From the NCBI GenBank assembly GCA_022316685.1, contig JAKJHU010000831.1, forward strand, positions 1-64,000: a stretch of DNA of 64,000 nt, in the 5' to 3' direction. The stretch comes from Progne subis subis (taxonomy: Eukaryota; Chordata; Aves; Passeriformes; Hirundinidae). Positions 1-13,200 of the stretch are shown here, one piece after another. Positions within the stretch are counted from its first letter, which is position 1, and every line of letters begins with the position of its first letter. The position numbers and the translations under genes were made by a program. The notes below the pieces were generated by a model. That model made no database searches. It worked only from the letters and a program-made list of their open reading frames with translations, and was not told where the DNA came from.

Positions 1-312
1 CAGCGGGCACGGTTCCGCTGGGAGTCCCCGCTTGCCGGCGGCCCGAGGAGGCGGCTCAGACACGGCCCTGGCCGCCCCCGCCCCGTGTCCCGCCCCTCTC
101 TCGGGCGTCTCCCGGCGCGGTGCGGACATGTTCCCGTCGGGGCGGCTCGGACGGGGGATTCGGCCGAGGGCTCCCGGGCTGCGACGGGGCCAGGGCTCTG
201 TGCAGGGCTGGGGGTCCTGGGCTGGTGGTGCCAGACTGCTGGGGGCAGGAGACAGAGGCCCCTGTAAGGCGGGCGGTCCTGGTCGGGTCCCGGACCGGGA
301 GGGGTGTTAGGG
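1..312. promoter_or_regulatory. CpG-rich window edge, candidate promoter or first exon of neighbouring gene
   Basis: The first ~310 bases are very GC-rich with many CpG dinucleotides, then composition drops sharply to AT-rich. This is how a CpG-island promoter looks. On the minus strand an ATG at 129-127 opens a frame that stays open for 43 codons to the window edge (it begins MSAPRRETPERG), but GC-rich DNA often lacks stops by chance. In mammals TPP1 lies directly downstream of DCHS1 in the same orientation, so its promoter would fall here. That is synteny-based inference; no TPP1 coding sequence is visible. Confidence 0.4.
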
Positions 313-2309
313 GTCCCGTGCAGGACGGGCTACTGGAAGCAGTGCATAAGGCACACAAAAGGTGACAATCATTAACGAACATCAACTCCAGACATCAACC
401 CTTGCATAAGAAACCAAATACTAAGAACTGCACAGCTTGGGATCAATGAATATTGAACCAATGAATTGCTATGTGTTTTTACTGTATAAAATATTTGCAA
501 AATCTAGTAAAAATCATGTGTCATGGAATGATTTTCTCTGCACAACTCGGGACATGTGTAGATGAAACGATTTCTGTTGCATATCCTGGCCAGAACAAAA
601 TCCTGGTGATAATAAAGTGATGCATTGTTTCTCTAACACTAAAAATGTTGAAGAGGGTTTTTTTGTTTTACTGCAGCTTCGGTGACAAGCACACATTCGA
701 CTGCTGCAGCAGTTCCCAGCTGTTTTTCTGCTTCTGCAGAGCAGGATCCAGGCGAGGAAGAGACAGGCAATAGGAAAACCACCTGCCTGGCCCTGGTTGC
801 TGCATCCCCCGCACTGGAGCCATGCCAGAGGTGTCTGTTCCTGCCCCCCTCCAGCCCCACCAGCTGCCCTGGCCTGGCAGCCCCGGCCTCCTCCAGCCAC
901 AGACAGAGAGGGGAACTAGCCACCCTGGCCCTAGAAAGGGGCTGGGGTGCTGTCAGGGCTGCACGCCCCATGTCCAGTTTGGGGATGGACTCTTAAAGTG
1001 GGATGGGATTTGCAGGGGATGACGTCCTGAATCTGTCTGGACAGCCAGGATTAAGGTAGCCGGACAAAGCTAATCACGTTAATGAGCATCTCCTGCTGGT
1101 CTGATGCCTGGAAGGTCAGGGAGCCTTGGTGTCCCCTGGCTGGAGCCCCCCTTGCCCGGGCACGCTCGCATGCTGCTCCTGCAGGGAGGGCAAAGCAAGT
1201 CCCTGCTGTGGCCAGTTGGATCTTCCTGAGGCCAGGAACACCAGAGGACAGTGGCACTGAGGGCAGCCTGCTGGTCCCACTGTACCCCAGGAGGGAGCTG
1301 TAAGGGGTCAGCTTGGGGGATGAAGGAGCAGAGGGGACCCCAGGAACACCATCAGGGAGGGGGGCGGCCCTTTCGCCCTCTCTGCCCTGGCTGTGCTGGC
1401 TCGTCCCTAACCAAACACTCCTGCACTCCTGCAGTGTGAGGGGCCCTGTCAGAGCAGGGGGACAGGAGCTGCTCCCCTGGTCCTGGAGCGCTGCCAGCAG
1501 CGTTGGGCATGCCTTGACAGGCTGTGCAGAATAGGCTGGGGATGTGCAGGACTCGCTGTGGGGTGTTGCAATCTGAGTGCTGAGGACAGGGAGTAAACCA
1601 GTCGGCTTGGGGAGCAACAAAAAACTGTAAAGCAGTGAAGTTGACGTGGGCTTTCCCAGGGCAGCCAAAGGAATGCCCTGGACCCCAACAGGAAGTCAGG
1701 ATGGAAGTGGCTGATCACATGTAGGTGGGCGATGGTCACTGCGTGGGTCTGGCCACATCCAACACCTGACAGCTGCACAGACACTCCTGGTTCTCAAATT
1801 CCGTAACTGTGTGTGCTGGTGGCTGTGATGAGGCCGTGGCTTGGGAAACTTTTATGTCCAGGTGTCCTCAGCGATGATCCTGGGAATGTGAGGTGCCTGC
1901 TGGGCAGGTGGTGTGTCCAGGTGTGGCTGCTGCAGCTCTGGGTCTCTGCACAGCCCTGCCCACAGCCCTCCCCAGAGCGAGGGCAGTGCGATGGGATGGG
2001 GTTGCCTGTGGCATGTGGGACCAGCTGTGTGCACATGTGGAGACATGTCTTCCACAGCTGTGTTTGCACGTAGCCTGTATGGAAACAGGCTCACTGCTGG
2101 ACAGCCCCAGGGCCATGGTCCTGCTGCAGCTTCACTGGCCTCTCAGGGAAAGGACTTGGCAGGATGCAGCCGTGGATGTGGGTGCCAGAGCCTGGCCAGG
2201 CCCACGAGAGCCCTCCGTGGTGCAGGTCCAGTGTCCCCCCTCCCCGTCAGTCCCATGGGAACACGGTGCCAGCCTGGCATGAGCCCAGGTCAGCAGGGAT
2301 AGGGCTGTG
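313..2309. other. Intergenic DNA without recognised gene
   Basis: I see no exon with splice sites or a recognisable protein here. The stretch 360-640 is AT-rich and ends with a plus-strand AATAAAG (AATAAA at 611-616) followed by CTCTAACA. It could be a poly(A) end or a decayed LTR, but I could not find a target duplication. From 820 to 2300 the DNA is moderately GC-rich and unremarkable. Confidence 0.5.
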
Positions 2310-4653
2310 TCTGTACAAACGTGTGGTTTATTAAGGCATTTTTTGAGACGTTGGCACTTGGGTTCAGGCCGCACCGGGTGGCCCCTGCGCGGCCGTGGGC
2401 AGCGCTGGTACATGCAGCTCCATGAGACACAATACAAAAAGTACAAACGAGTAAAAACAGGAATTGTAGTACAATGTGTAAAAATAAATAACTGGGGGCT
2501 CAGTGACCCCAACCCAAAGCAGGGTGCATGTGTCTGACCCTTCCTGTGGCATGCAGGGTGACCCATCCCCATCCCAGATGTGCAGTGGAGCTGGGCTGTG
2601 TGGGCAGCCCGGGCAGCACAGGGCCAGGGGGCATGGGGCACCCCAGCATGGGATTGAGGGGCACCCAGTAGCCCTAGAGTGCCCCCACAGGGCCTGGGGA
2701 GAACAAAGTGTCCCCACAGTGCTTGTGAGCAGGACAGAGAGGGGATGGGGGTGCCTACCCCAAAAGCTTCTGTGGGCTGTCCCTGTGCCAAGGCAGAACT
2801 CCCTCCCCCTCCCAGGGCTCCTCAGGCCCCTGTGGGTCCCCAGCAGAGTGGGCACGGCCCAGTGACCCCTTGGTGCCCTGTCACTGTCGCAGATCCCTGT
2901 CCCCTGTCACTGCCCTGTGCACAGGAGAGCACCTGGGACCCACTGGCATGAGCAGAGACCTGATGGCACAAGAGGGATTGAGGAGCTGGGTATGACAGAG
3001 GGAACTGCAGCCACAGATGGCTCTCCATGGGAAATGGGGGGGACAGGCAGAAGTGATGCATTTGTCTGCTGTGACAACATCTTTGGGGCTGGGGCTGCAG
3101 CCACACCGCAGATGTGCTGGGTCTGGAGAAACTGTGATAGGAAGGAGCTTCCCCCCGGCTCTGCTTGGGCATGGGATGTACTCCCTGACCCCCAAATACA
3201 CTCATGACCAGACTGGGCATTCAGGGCTGCTGTAGGGCACCCCATGCTGTTCCCGCCCTCACTGTGCACCCGTGGCCATGTGGGAATGTGGCGCCTCTGG
3301 GAGCACCTGGGCTGCAGGGGCAGAACCCCAGGCGTCACTCCCAGGGCCTGCGATGCACGGCTGCTCCCTGTGAGCAGCTGTGGGCTCAGGCAGAGCTCCG
3401 GAGGGGGCTACGTGTGCTGTGAGTGTGATGCTGCCCGTGTGACTGGCTGTGCACAGTGCTGGGAGGAGATGGGGACTAGCCCTATTGCAGGGGCTCACAA
3501 CATGCATAATGGGGTGCAGAGCAGCCCTGCAAGGGGGCTGGGGCTGGAGGCAGGGGGTTCTGGCACCTTGACCGTGTTCTGGAGGTGGCCCAGACGGTCC
3601 TGGGGAGCAGTCATGCGACAGAGCCCCAGGGAAGGCAGATCCCCACTGTGGCTGTAGGAGAACATGCTGGGCGATGTGGCTTTTTGGGGTACCCACCTGT
3701 GCCCCTGCAGCTGCAGGATGCCTGCTGGGCCTGAGGTGGGTGTGGGTCGCAGCAGCCATCACCACTGCTGCTGAGGCTGGGCTGTCCCTGTCAGCAATTA
3801 CACAGCTCTGCCAGCCCCACTGTGCTGCCCGTGCCTGGGCACTGTCCCTGTCTGGGACCCCTGCCCAGAGAGGTACCTGGTCCCAGGAACAGGGTTTTCA
3901 TGCTGAGAATGGCAGGCACCTCCCTCCCAGGACCACAGGAACCATCCTGAAGCTCTTGGCAGGAGATTCCCTGGATGCATCACCTGCAGCAGCAGGTAGT
4001 GAAAGGGCTGGAGAGACCTCAAAGGCTCTCCTGTCCCCGCCCAGCCACAGACAGACAGCAGGATGTGGGCATTGCTGCCTTCTGCTGCAGCCAGCCCGGC
4101 AAGTGTCCCCTCCCGGCCAGGGGGCAGGTTCATTCCCCTACAGGCAGCATCTATGCCCTGGGGCATTGTGTCCTGCCCTGGGATATCACCCCCAGCCATG
4201 GGGCATCGTCCCCCTACCCCGGGAGCTCCTAGGGTCCCTCAGGAAGGCTCGGGGTCCTCCTGCACCCAGGCTGCTGCATGGCCCCCGGGGCTGGGAAATG
4301 CAGGGTCTGGGCCTGCAGCCCCTGGCCCAGCACACCCCAGCTCCCAGCCACTCCCGGAGCACCAAGTACCATGAAGCACTATCCTGCCCTGCGCCAATCT
4401 GAGCCACCGCAAGCAGCACGCGGACCATCACCCCGGGGTGCCAGCACTGGGGTCAGCAGTCCATAGGGCACCGGCCAGCACAGGGTCTGCCAGGCTGTGG
4501 GGAGGGACAGGGGCCGTAGCCCTCAAGGGCACCCGCAGTCCCTGGGGGCCCAGGCCAGGCACAGCACCGGGAGCGGGATGAGCAACCATTTTAGCAGCCC
4601 TGGGCTGGGCCCCATGGCTGTGGGCTGGGGCAGAGGAGTCCAGGGGCCTAGCT
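2310..4653 (-). other. DCHS1: Probable DCHS1 3' untranslated region
   Basis: This stretch lies between the DCHS1 stop codon (TAG, 4656-4654) and the AATAAA at 2332-2327. It contains no intact cadherin or other recognisable coding sequence. The distal end, about 2310-2500, is T-rich in the mRNA sense, typical of a vertebrate 3' UTR end. The extent is inferred from the signal, not from transcript data. Confidence 0.5.
2327..2332 (-). terminator. DCHS1: Probable DCHS1 polyadenylation signal AATAAA
   Basis: TTTATT on the plus strand reads AATAAA on the minus strand. It is the first canonical signal I find downstream of the DCHS1 stop codon. It follows a T-rich stretch in the mRNA sense and is followed by a GT-containing segment (CGTTTGTACAG), so cleavage is expected near 2310. 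It would give a 3' UTR of about 2.3 kb; a shorter form using a non-canonical signal is possible. Confidence 0.6.
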
Positions 4654-7268
4654 CTAAATCCTGAGCTCGGCCTCCTCAGGGGGCTCCAGCGAGTGCTCAG
4701 CGCTGATGGTGGAGGCGGATGGGCCCTGGGAGATGCCGAAGGGCGAGACCACGGGGGAGCGGGCGGCCAGCGGGGACAGCGATGGGGAGAAGCTGGGTGA
4801 CATGGCGGAGGACGAAATGGAACCCTCGTGGCTGATGGGCGAGCGGCGCAAGGAGGATGGGTGCGGGAAGGTCCTGCCTGGCGGTGGCTTGGGGGGCACA
4901 GACTTGGCACCTGGATGGGCCACCGAGGTGATGAGGGGCGGGGGGTCGATGCGGGGCTTGGGCTCTGCCTTGGGCTTGGCTGGGAAGGGCTTGCGCAGGG
5001 AACTCTCATCCTTGAGGCGGGCGATCTCCGTGAAGACGCTGGCCAGCGGCTGGAACTGGGGACACCAGTTCAGCAAGTAATCCCAGTTGTAGCTGCCGCG
5101 GAGCTCCTCATCGCTGGCCACAATGGCGGTGAGCGAGCCCTCCACAGAAGGCTTGCCATCCTCTGGGAAGGCGTAGTCCTGGGGCTGTGAGGAGACGCTG
5201 AGGCCACAGCGGACACCCAGGAAGGCGCTGCCACCCCCCTCCTCACGGTACAGCTGCAAGGGTGGCCCCGGCAGCAGCAGCCCAGAGCCCTTCTTGCTCT
5301 TGAACCACTGGGCGCTCTCCAATGCAGCTGGCTCACAAGAGATGTCAGAGAGCTGGTCGGCATCCTGCTGGATGCCAGAGTCAGGGCCGCGGGCAGCGAT
5401 GTGCTCCTGCATGGAGGCTGTGATGCTGGCCACACGTGGGTACTCATTGATCATCCGTATCTCGTCGTCCTCAGCGGCTTCAGCGGAGCCACGGCCGCTG
5501 GAATGTGAGGGGTCCAGCGAGCCGCCCCGCGTGTAGGGCCCCGCCGGCTCTGTCCCATACCCTGGCAGTGCCTGGTGGTAGATGTGTTCAGCCCCGGGCA
5601 GCGCTGGCTCCTCACAGCCCAGCTTCTGCAAGGACCCGCTCTGTGCACGGGCCAGCGCCCCCTCCCCCTCTGCCTTCTTGTGTCCCCGGCGCTGCCGGGA
5701 GCGCACCAGGGCCAGCACGATGGCCACGGCGGCCAGCACCACCACAACGCCCAGCGAGGCGGCCACAGCCACCAGCAGTAGGTTGAGGTCAGGGGCCAGG
5801 CCAAAGGAGGTGTGGGTGACATCAATGGTGACCTGCGCAGAGGCCACACGAGAAGCAGGCAGGGGGCTGCGTGCCTGCACCTCCAGGCTCATCTCCCGTG
5901 GCTCCCTCTTGGCGCGCCCAGCCCCGGCTTGGGGCTGGCTGTCCACGCGCAGGTAGATGGAGCCCGTGGTCTGGTTGATGGCAAAGTATGGTGAGGGCTT
6001 TGCCAGGGTGTACAGGACAACACCATCAGCCCCCTCATCCTCATCCGTGGCCAGCACCCGCCCAATGGTCTGCCCTTTGCGTGCACCCTCAGGCACCTCG
6101 AAGTTGAAGGAGGGGCTCAGGAAGATGGGATCATACTCGTCTTCCCCTGTCACCAGCACCCGCACAGTCACAGTGGCCGAGGCATTGCCGGCGTCGGTGG
6201 CCCGAACCAGGAGCTGGAAGGCTTTGGCTCGCTCATAGTCAAAGGTGAGGCGGGAGCGCAGCTCCCCAGAGCTCCCATTGACGGCGAAGGCATCCCGGCC
6301 GTCCCCCGTGGTGGGGTCCCCTGCTGCCTGCTCCAGGACCATGTACCGCAGCTCCCCAAAGGCACCGGTGTCGGCATCGATGGCACGCAGCGTGGTGACC
6401 AGCGTGCCAGGGGGCAAGTTCTCCCGGATGCTGGCGCTCAGCACCTCCACCGGGAAGTACGGCTTATTGTCATTGATGTCCTTCACCTCAATGGCAACGG
6501 GGACCAGCGCAAAGTGCCCACCCGGCACGTCCGTGGCCCGCACTACCAGTGTGTGCAGCGCCTGGGCCTCCCGATCCAGTGGCCGCACCAGGCTCAGGGC
6601 ACCCGTGCTCTCATGAAGCTGGAATAGCCCGTGCTGGTCACCCGAGCTGATGGTGTAGTGAACGCGGCCACGTGGCCCCGAGTCGGCATCGTGGGCCGCC
6701 ACACGCAGCAGCTCGGTGCCAGGCAGCGCGGCCTCGCTCACCGCTGCACGGTACTCGGCCCGGGTGAACACAGGAGGGTTGTCATTGACGTCCTGCACGG
6801 TGATGAGCACGGGCACGGTGGCGCTGCGCTGCGGCAGGCCCCGGTCTGAGGCTGCCACCGTCAAGTTGTATACTGGTATGGCCTCGAAGTCCAGGGATTC
6901 CACGAGCACCAGGGCTCCCTGCGTGCGGAGCTGTCCCCCAGCCCGGGTGACCCGGCTCTCCACCTGGAAGGCGTTGCCGCCGTTCCCACTGACGATGGTG
7001 TAGTCAAAGCCAGCGTTCTCCCGGGAGACGTCAGCGTCACCCGCCTCCAGCGTTAGCACGGTGGTGCCTGGGCGCAGGTCCTCGGGAACGCTGGCATTGT
7101 AGCATGGCTCCTGGAAGTGGGGGCTGTGGTCATTAACATCGAGAACCTGGAGCTGCACTGTGGCCCAGGACGAGAGGCTGGGAGAGCCGTGGTCACGGGC
7201 CTCCACCAACAGGTCCAGAGTGGGCTGGCTGGCATTGAATTCCACCTGCCGGGTGGTGAAGAGGGTCC
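4654..7268 (-). CDS. DCHS1: DCHS1 coding exon 20: cadherin repeats 23-27, membrane segment, cytoplasmic tail, stop
   Basis: Codes for residues 2402-3272 and the TAG stop. The linkers are [33 protein letters not shown] and the degenerate [11 protein letters not shown]. Repeat 27 ends before SFGLAPDLN. The membrane helix lies at about 5790-5715, followed by [10 protein letters not shown] as a stop-transfer signal. The tail includes the catenin-site-like block at about 5100-5020 and a serine-proline-rich segment ([18 protein letters not shown]) near the end, which ends ELRI. The acceptor is gtgctccacag|GGACCC, phase 1. This is the most GC-rich exon. Confidence 0.97.
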
Positions 7269-10200
7269 CTGTGGAGCACAAAGCCAGGGTCAGCATGGGA
7301 ACCAGTGGGAGCTGGGATGGGTATCAGCTGGAGGAGCATTCTGCTGTGTCTGCCTCACCAGCCACACCAGAAAGTGACCTTATGAGGGTTTGAACGGGGC
7401 CAGCACAGGGGAGCTCCCCTCCGCAGGCACCCTTAGATTGACCCATGAGAGAGCCACAGAGCACCAAGCCCACGCACCATTGCTGGGGTCGATGGCAACA
7501 TCAGGGCTGGGCACAGCCAGGTGGAACGTGATGTCCCCATTGCTCCCTGAGTCAGGGTCGGTTGCGCTCACAGTGAGGATGACACTGCCAGCAGGCGTGT
7601 GCTCTGGCAGCAGCACCTGGAAGAGGAGGAAACCCCAGTCAGCACCTGGTTCCCCCCTGCCCAGAGCCCCCAGCATTGCTGGGAGGGGGTCTGGGGCTGG
7701 CCAGGCAGCCAAGGTCATCCAGCCTCTCACTGGCCAGAGAAACCACAGGCAAGGGGTATGTGCTCCTAGACCCTTCAAGAGTTCCTGGGGCTCCCCAGCC
7801 CCTTGCCCGGGCTCCAGCACTGCCGCACACACTGCCCAAACCAGCTTTCAACAGGGACCTGCCCAGGTCTTACCACAAACACTTGCCTGGCCTGTGGCCC
7901 ATTTCCCACCTTCTCTGGCCTCCCCACTGTGCTCATCCATTTCTGCTGGACCCTCTCAATCCAGCTGTGCCCTTTGCAGGGGCTGGTCCCTGGGTGACTT
8001 GCCTGGTTTCAACTCCTTCTATGCCACAGTGACAGCATGAGGAATGCCAAGATATAGATGTGCGTCAGAACGCAGGTCCAGAAGGGGCTCAGACCCATCC
8101 TCTGCTTTGTAAGGGCCGGGGGGCCCAGCAGAGGATGCAGAGGGCCTGTGTGGGATGGCCCCTGCTGGCTGGCACTCGTGGTGCATGTACCTGGTAGAAA
8201 ACCTGTGTGAAGGTGGGCACGTTGTCATTGACATCCTCCACAAGGACGGTGAGGTTGGCCTCAGTCTCATGGCGCGTGTCAGAGGCACGCAGGGTGAGGG
8301 TGTAGCGGCTGCGCTGTTCGTGGTCCAGTGGCCCTGTCAGGGCAATGCGGCCACCATAGCGCAGCACCCCGAAGGTGTCTGCTGCGTCCCCCTCGAGCAG
8401 CAGCGTGTAGGAGAGCGCAGGGCCCGAGTCCACATCGTTCCCAGTCAGCTGGGCTATCTGCGTCCCCAGCAGCGTGTCTGTGGGGAGCAGACATGTGAGT
8501 GAGCAGACCCATCCCTGCCCAGCATACCTGGCCCACCTGGTGGGAAACCAGTTCAAACCAGAGCCTGAGCACCAGGAAGAGGGGAAGATGCCAAGGGGGA
8601 GGGAGATGCCGGGGGCAAGCCAAAGGTCTTGGGGGCTTGGCGGGGCAGGAGGAGGTTGGCATGGGCACAGGGCATACTGGCTGAGGACTGTGAGCAGGCA
8701 GGGCACGTGTCTGCAGCCAGAGTCCTGGACATGGGGCAGGGGTCAGGGCCCAGGGTTGAACTGGTAATTCAGGTTGCTCCCTCAGGACACAGCAGCAGCA
8801 CAGGGGTCATGCTGGAGAGCTCGGGGGGCTTCAGTGGGTCATTGTGACCCAGACCCTGAGAGGGACTGGCCTGGCCTCTCTGGGGAGCTCCTCCCCACCC
8901 CACGATGCCCATCGTACCCCAGCTCTGGCCCTCAGTGCTACAGCACTCACTCTCAGGGACACGGATCTCCCAGGGGACCGGGATGGTAGGGCTATTGTCA
9001 TTGATGTCCATCACCACCACGGTCAGTGTGGCCGAGCCCATGAGCGGTGGTGTTCCTCTGTCCATCGCTGTCACCACCAAGCTGTGGGCAGGCATGAGGG
9101 TCAGATGTGTGCCCGCACACATGAGGGAGCACCTCACCCGTGTACAGTTCCTGGGACATGCACTGCACACCTGCATTGCACCTGGGACAGCAGGTGTGCA
9201 CGGGGCTGGGGCGTGTGCATGTGGTGGGGGAACTGCGCAGCAGCTCAGACTCTGGTGTGATGGATCCATGTGGCACATTGTCTGGAGAAGTTTAAGAAAA
9301 GACTGGATGTGGCACTCAGTGCTCCAGTCTAGTTGACAAGATGGTGATCAGTCACAGATTGGACTCAATAATCTCAGATGTCTTTTCCAACCTCAATGAT
9401 CCGGTGATTTGGAGAGCACATATGGGGCAGTGGGTGTGGTACATGGAGCTCATGGTGGGGGCAGGGCAGCACATTTTTGCACACCTAAGGCACGTGTTGA
9501 AGTCTGGAAGCTGTGAGAGTGCAGGCAGAGCACCTTGTGGGGTGCAGGCAGGTGTCTGGGGCTCTCTGGATGCTGGGGAACACTTGGAGCCTCTCTGGAA
9601 TGGCGAGGGATGGGTGGATGGAAAGAATACCACAGAATGCCCCCCAGCAGAGGAACCCACACCCATGAGGGCACATGAGGAGGGGGAGAACACAAACTGA
9701 GGGGCCTCTCCTGAGCAAGATGTGTTGGACAGGGCAGGAGAAGCCTCAGATTCATGGTGGGGTGTTTGCCAGCATTTCACATGCGTGGCTAGAGCGGATG
9801 GACATGTCCAGAGCATGCACACATGGTGAGGGGCCCAGAGGGCCTGTCTGGATGCAAGGGGACATCTGGGGGAGCTCAGGCTAGGGCAGGGGTCTGGAGC
9901 CATGTGGCAGGACACAAGGGTCCTGTGCTTGGAGGTGGAAGAAATTGAGCAGATGCAGTGCAGATTAAGGAGGCAGGAAGGGGAATGGATGAACCTAGAG
10001 CTCTCTCACAATCTCCTCAGCTCTGCAGAGACCCGACTGAGCTGTGCATGGGCTCATCTTGGCCATCTGGCTCCTGTGTCCTTCACTCCCACTGACCCTC
10101 AGCTGTGCTGCTTGATAGAGCCATTTCACAGCCAGGCTGGGACAGCTTTGGGGGCACCAAGAACAGTGTTCCCCATGCCCCGAGGCTGGGCTCCACAATT

Positions 10201-13200
10201 CTGTTCCTGTCCTGGCATCCCTTAGCCTGGCTGCACTCACCGGGTCTGGGACCAGATCTCTCTGTCCAGGATGGCAGCAGTGGTAATGGTGCCAGTCTGA
10301 GGGTCAATGTGGTACAAGCCTGGCATTGGCAGGGACTGGTTGATGGCATATGTCACCTGCCCGTTCGCTCCCTGGTCCAGATCATCTGCTAGCACCTGCA
10401 AAGCCACATGAGATTCAGCTGTGGAGTCCTTGAGGCAGGACTTCTGTGCTGGTGCCAACCCCAGGCCCATGCAGCCCCCATCCCATAACTCCAGCCAGGC
10501 CAGGACTCAGGTATCTCTTTTTGTGCCCCGCCATACCTGGATGACAGGTGAGTCATAGCTCTGTGACTCCCAGATGAACGCCACATAGTTCTGCAGCTGG
10601 AAGCGGGGTAGGTTGTCGTTCACATCCTGGAGGTTGAGGTTTATGGCCATAAAGCCAAAGGAAGCTGCAGTCTCTGCCTGGATCACCAGGCGCAGCCGGG
10701 GGCTGGCCTCGAAGTCCAAGCTACTGGAGTCCTGCACTGAGATGGCACCTGGAAGGGGGAATGGTGGGAAGGGGAGAGTGATGTACCAGCATGTCCATCC
10801 ATCCATCCATCCATCCATCCATCCATCCATCCATCAATCCATCATCCATCAATCCATCATCCATCCATCAATCCATCATCCATCCATCCATCCATCCTCC
10901 ATCCATCCATCCTTCATCCATCCATCATCCCTCCATCATCCATCCATCATCCATCCATCCATCATCCATCCATCTATCCATCCATCCCTCCATCATCCAT
11001 CATCCATCCCTCATCCATCCATCCATCATCCATCCACCCATCCACCCATTCTTGGGTGGACAGGACAGACACACTGAGCTCTTCCAAGCCCTCCCCACAC
11101 TGCCAGCTTCCCATCATTCTCAAGAGCTGCCCTCAGTGATAACACCCACACCTTGCTGGGGACAGGCAGTTCCTGCTGACATTACAGCACGTGACAGTCC
11201 TCCCATCTGGAGACTCCCCTGAAGGTGTGGAGCAGAAAGAGCGCATCCAGCTCCAAGCCAGAGAGCCTCACTGCGGCTTTGAGTCCAGTCAGAGCCTTAC
11301 AAAGTGCTCTGAGGACAGACACCCACAGCCACCCACCCACCTGAGCCATGGGCAGCTAGGCTGCTGGAGCAACAAGGGGCTGCTGTCCCACCTGAGAAGG
11401 AGGGCAGCCAGCAGGATGTACTAAACTGACAACATTCCTATTGGGCACCTAGAGACACCTTCTATTATCCCAGGTTGCTCCAAGCCCTGTCCAACATGGC
11501 CTTGGACACTTGAGGGATGGGGCAACCACAGCTTCTCTGGGCAACCTGTGCCACAGCCTCACCACCCTCACAGGGAAAAATGTCTTCCCAGAAACCCATC
11601 TAACCCTGCTCTCTGAGGTTTTGGGAAAAGGTCTAATTATGGGGGACCGTAATTGCACTGGGAGCAGTGATAACAGCCGCTGGTCAGTGACAGGGCAGTG
11701 TCCACATCCCAGTACTAACACCTCTCAACTAACTAGTACAGAGTGTGGATGGTATTCCTTTGCCCTGGGGCCCCAAGCACCTGAGCAGGCATGAGCAGAG
11801 CTCCCCAAGTGTTCCTGGAGCTGTACCTGAGCTGGGCTGGATCAGGAAGGTGTTCCTCTCGTTGCCGCTGATGATGCTGTAGGTGATGTGTCCCGAGGAG
11901 CCCCCTGTGTGCATGGCCTGGACACTCGCCACCTCAGTGCCTGTGAGAGCAAAAGGGTTTGAAAGGACAGCACATGGCAAAGGGTCAGGGCAGCATGTGC
12001 TGTACCACAGGACTACTGCTCTGCCTGAGGACGCTGCTGACAGGGGACTGAAGATCTAAGGTTAATGTTGGGCTGGGAGCCTGGTGTCATGATGCCTATC
12101 CATGGCTCCTCAGTGGTCTCACTGCGACCCTGGAGATCTTCCAGGAGCACTTGGATACCTCTGTCTGCCTACAGTGATCTGAACACACTGAGGCCAGCCT
12201 ACAGTGACTCCAGCCTGGACACCACTCAGACCCTGCAGTTCCTTGGGTCTGCCCAAAGCGTAACAGGATTTCCCCAGACTCCACAATGCTCTCTGGTCTG
12301 AGCTTCCCACAGCGCTGCTCCCACCTCCCCTTGTGCCCTATCCCATTCCATCACTGCTCTTCCTGGTCACAGCCAGGGGGTACCTGGGGCAGCATTTTCA
12401 GCCAGAGCCACGTCACTGGTGCTGCGGGGAAAGCGCAGGCCCCGGTAGGGCTCCTCCTGCACATGGATCACCACTACCCCTGTGGAGGAGAGCGCCGGCT
12501 GCCCCAGGTCCATGGCCAGCACGAAGAGCGTCCGCTGGCGCTGGCTCAGTGAGCCAAGGGGCTGCAGCAGCTGGATGTCCCCCGTGTAGGAGTTGATTGC
12601 GAAGGCGGAGCTGGGGCTGGCAAAGCGGTACAGGATGGAGGCGTTGGCACCCGCGTCCCTGTCCTCGGCCCTCATGGTGGCCACCACCTGCTTGAGCGGC
12701 GTGTGGCGGGACAGGTTGACGGTGAGCGGGCTGTGCAGGAAGGCCGGAACGTGGTCGTTGACGTCTTGCACCACAACGGTGACACGCACGGCCGTGCTCT
12801 TGGGCTCCCATGGTGCTGAGTCCACCGCCTTGGCCAGGAAGCTGTAGGTGGGCTGGCGCTCCCGGTCCAGTGCCTGCACGCTCCGGATGCGCCCGCTCTG
12901 GGGCTCCACCTGGAACATGCCCAGAGACTCATTGCCCAGGTAGTAGGAGACCTGCCCATTGGTGCCCTCATCTGGGTCTTCGGCCACCAGCTGCAGCACC
13001 AGGGCACCAACTGGCAAATCCTCCGGCACCTCCACCGTGTAGCTGGCCTGAGCAAAACTGGGTGCATTGTCATTGAGGTCCAACACCTGCACAGTCACCG
13101 ACATGGTGGCACTGTGTGGGGGAGAGCCGTGGTCCTGCACCACTATAATGAGGCTGTAGGAAGCAATTTGCTCTCGGTCGAGGGGATGTGCAGTGGAGAG

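Noticed and set aside
3674..4402. A 242-codon plus-strand frame in the DCHS1 3' UTR region
   Set aside because: It has no recognisable domain, conserved motif or splice context; the region is GC-rich.
10793..11048. A regular repeat that could suggest a CRISPR-like array
   Set aside because: The units are 4 bp with no spacers, in a vertebrate intron.
10613..11222. Plus-strand frames encoding IHPSIHPS repeats
   Set aside because: They are translations of the CATC microsatellite.
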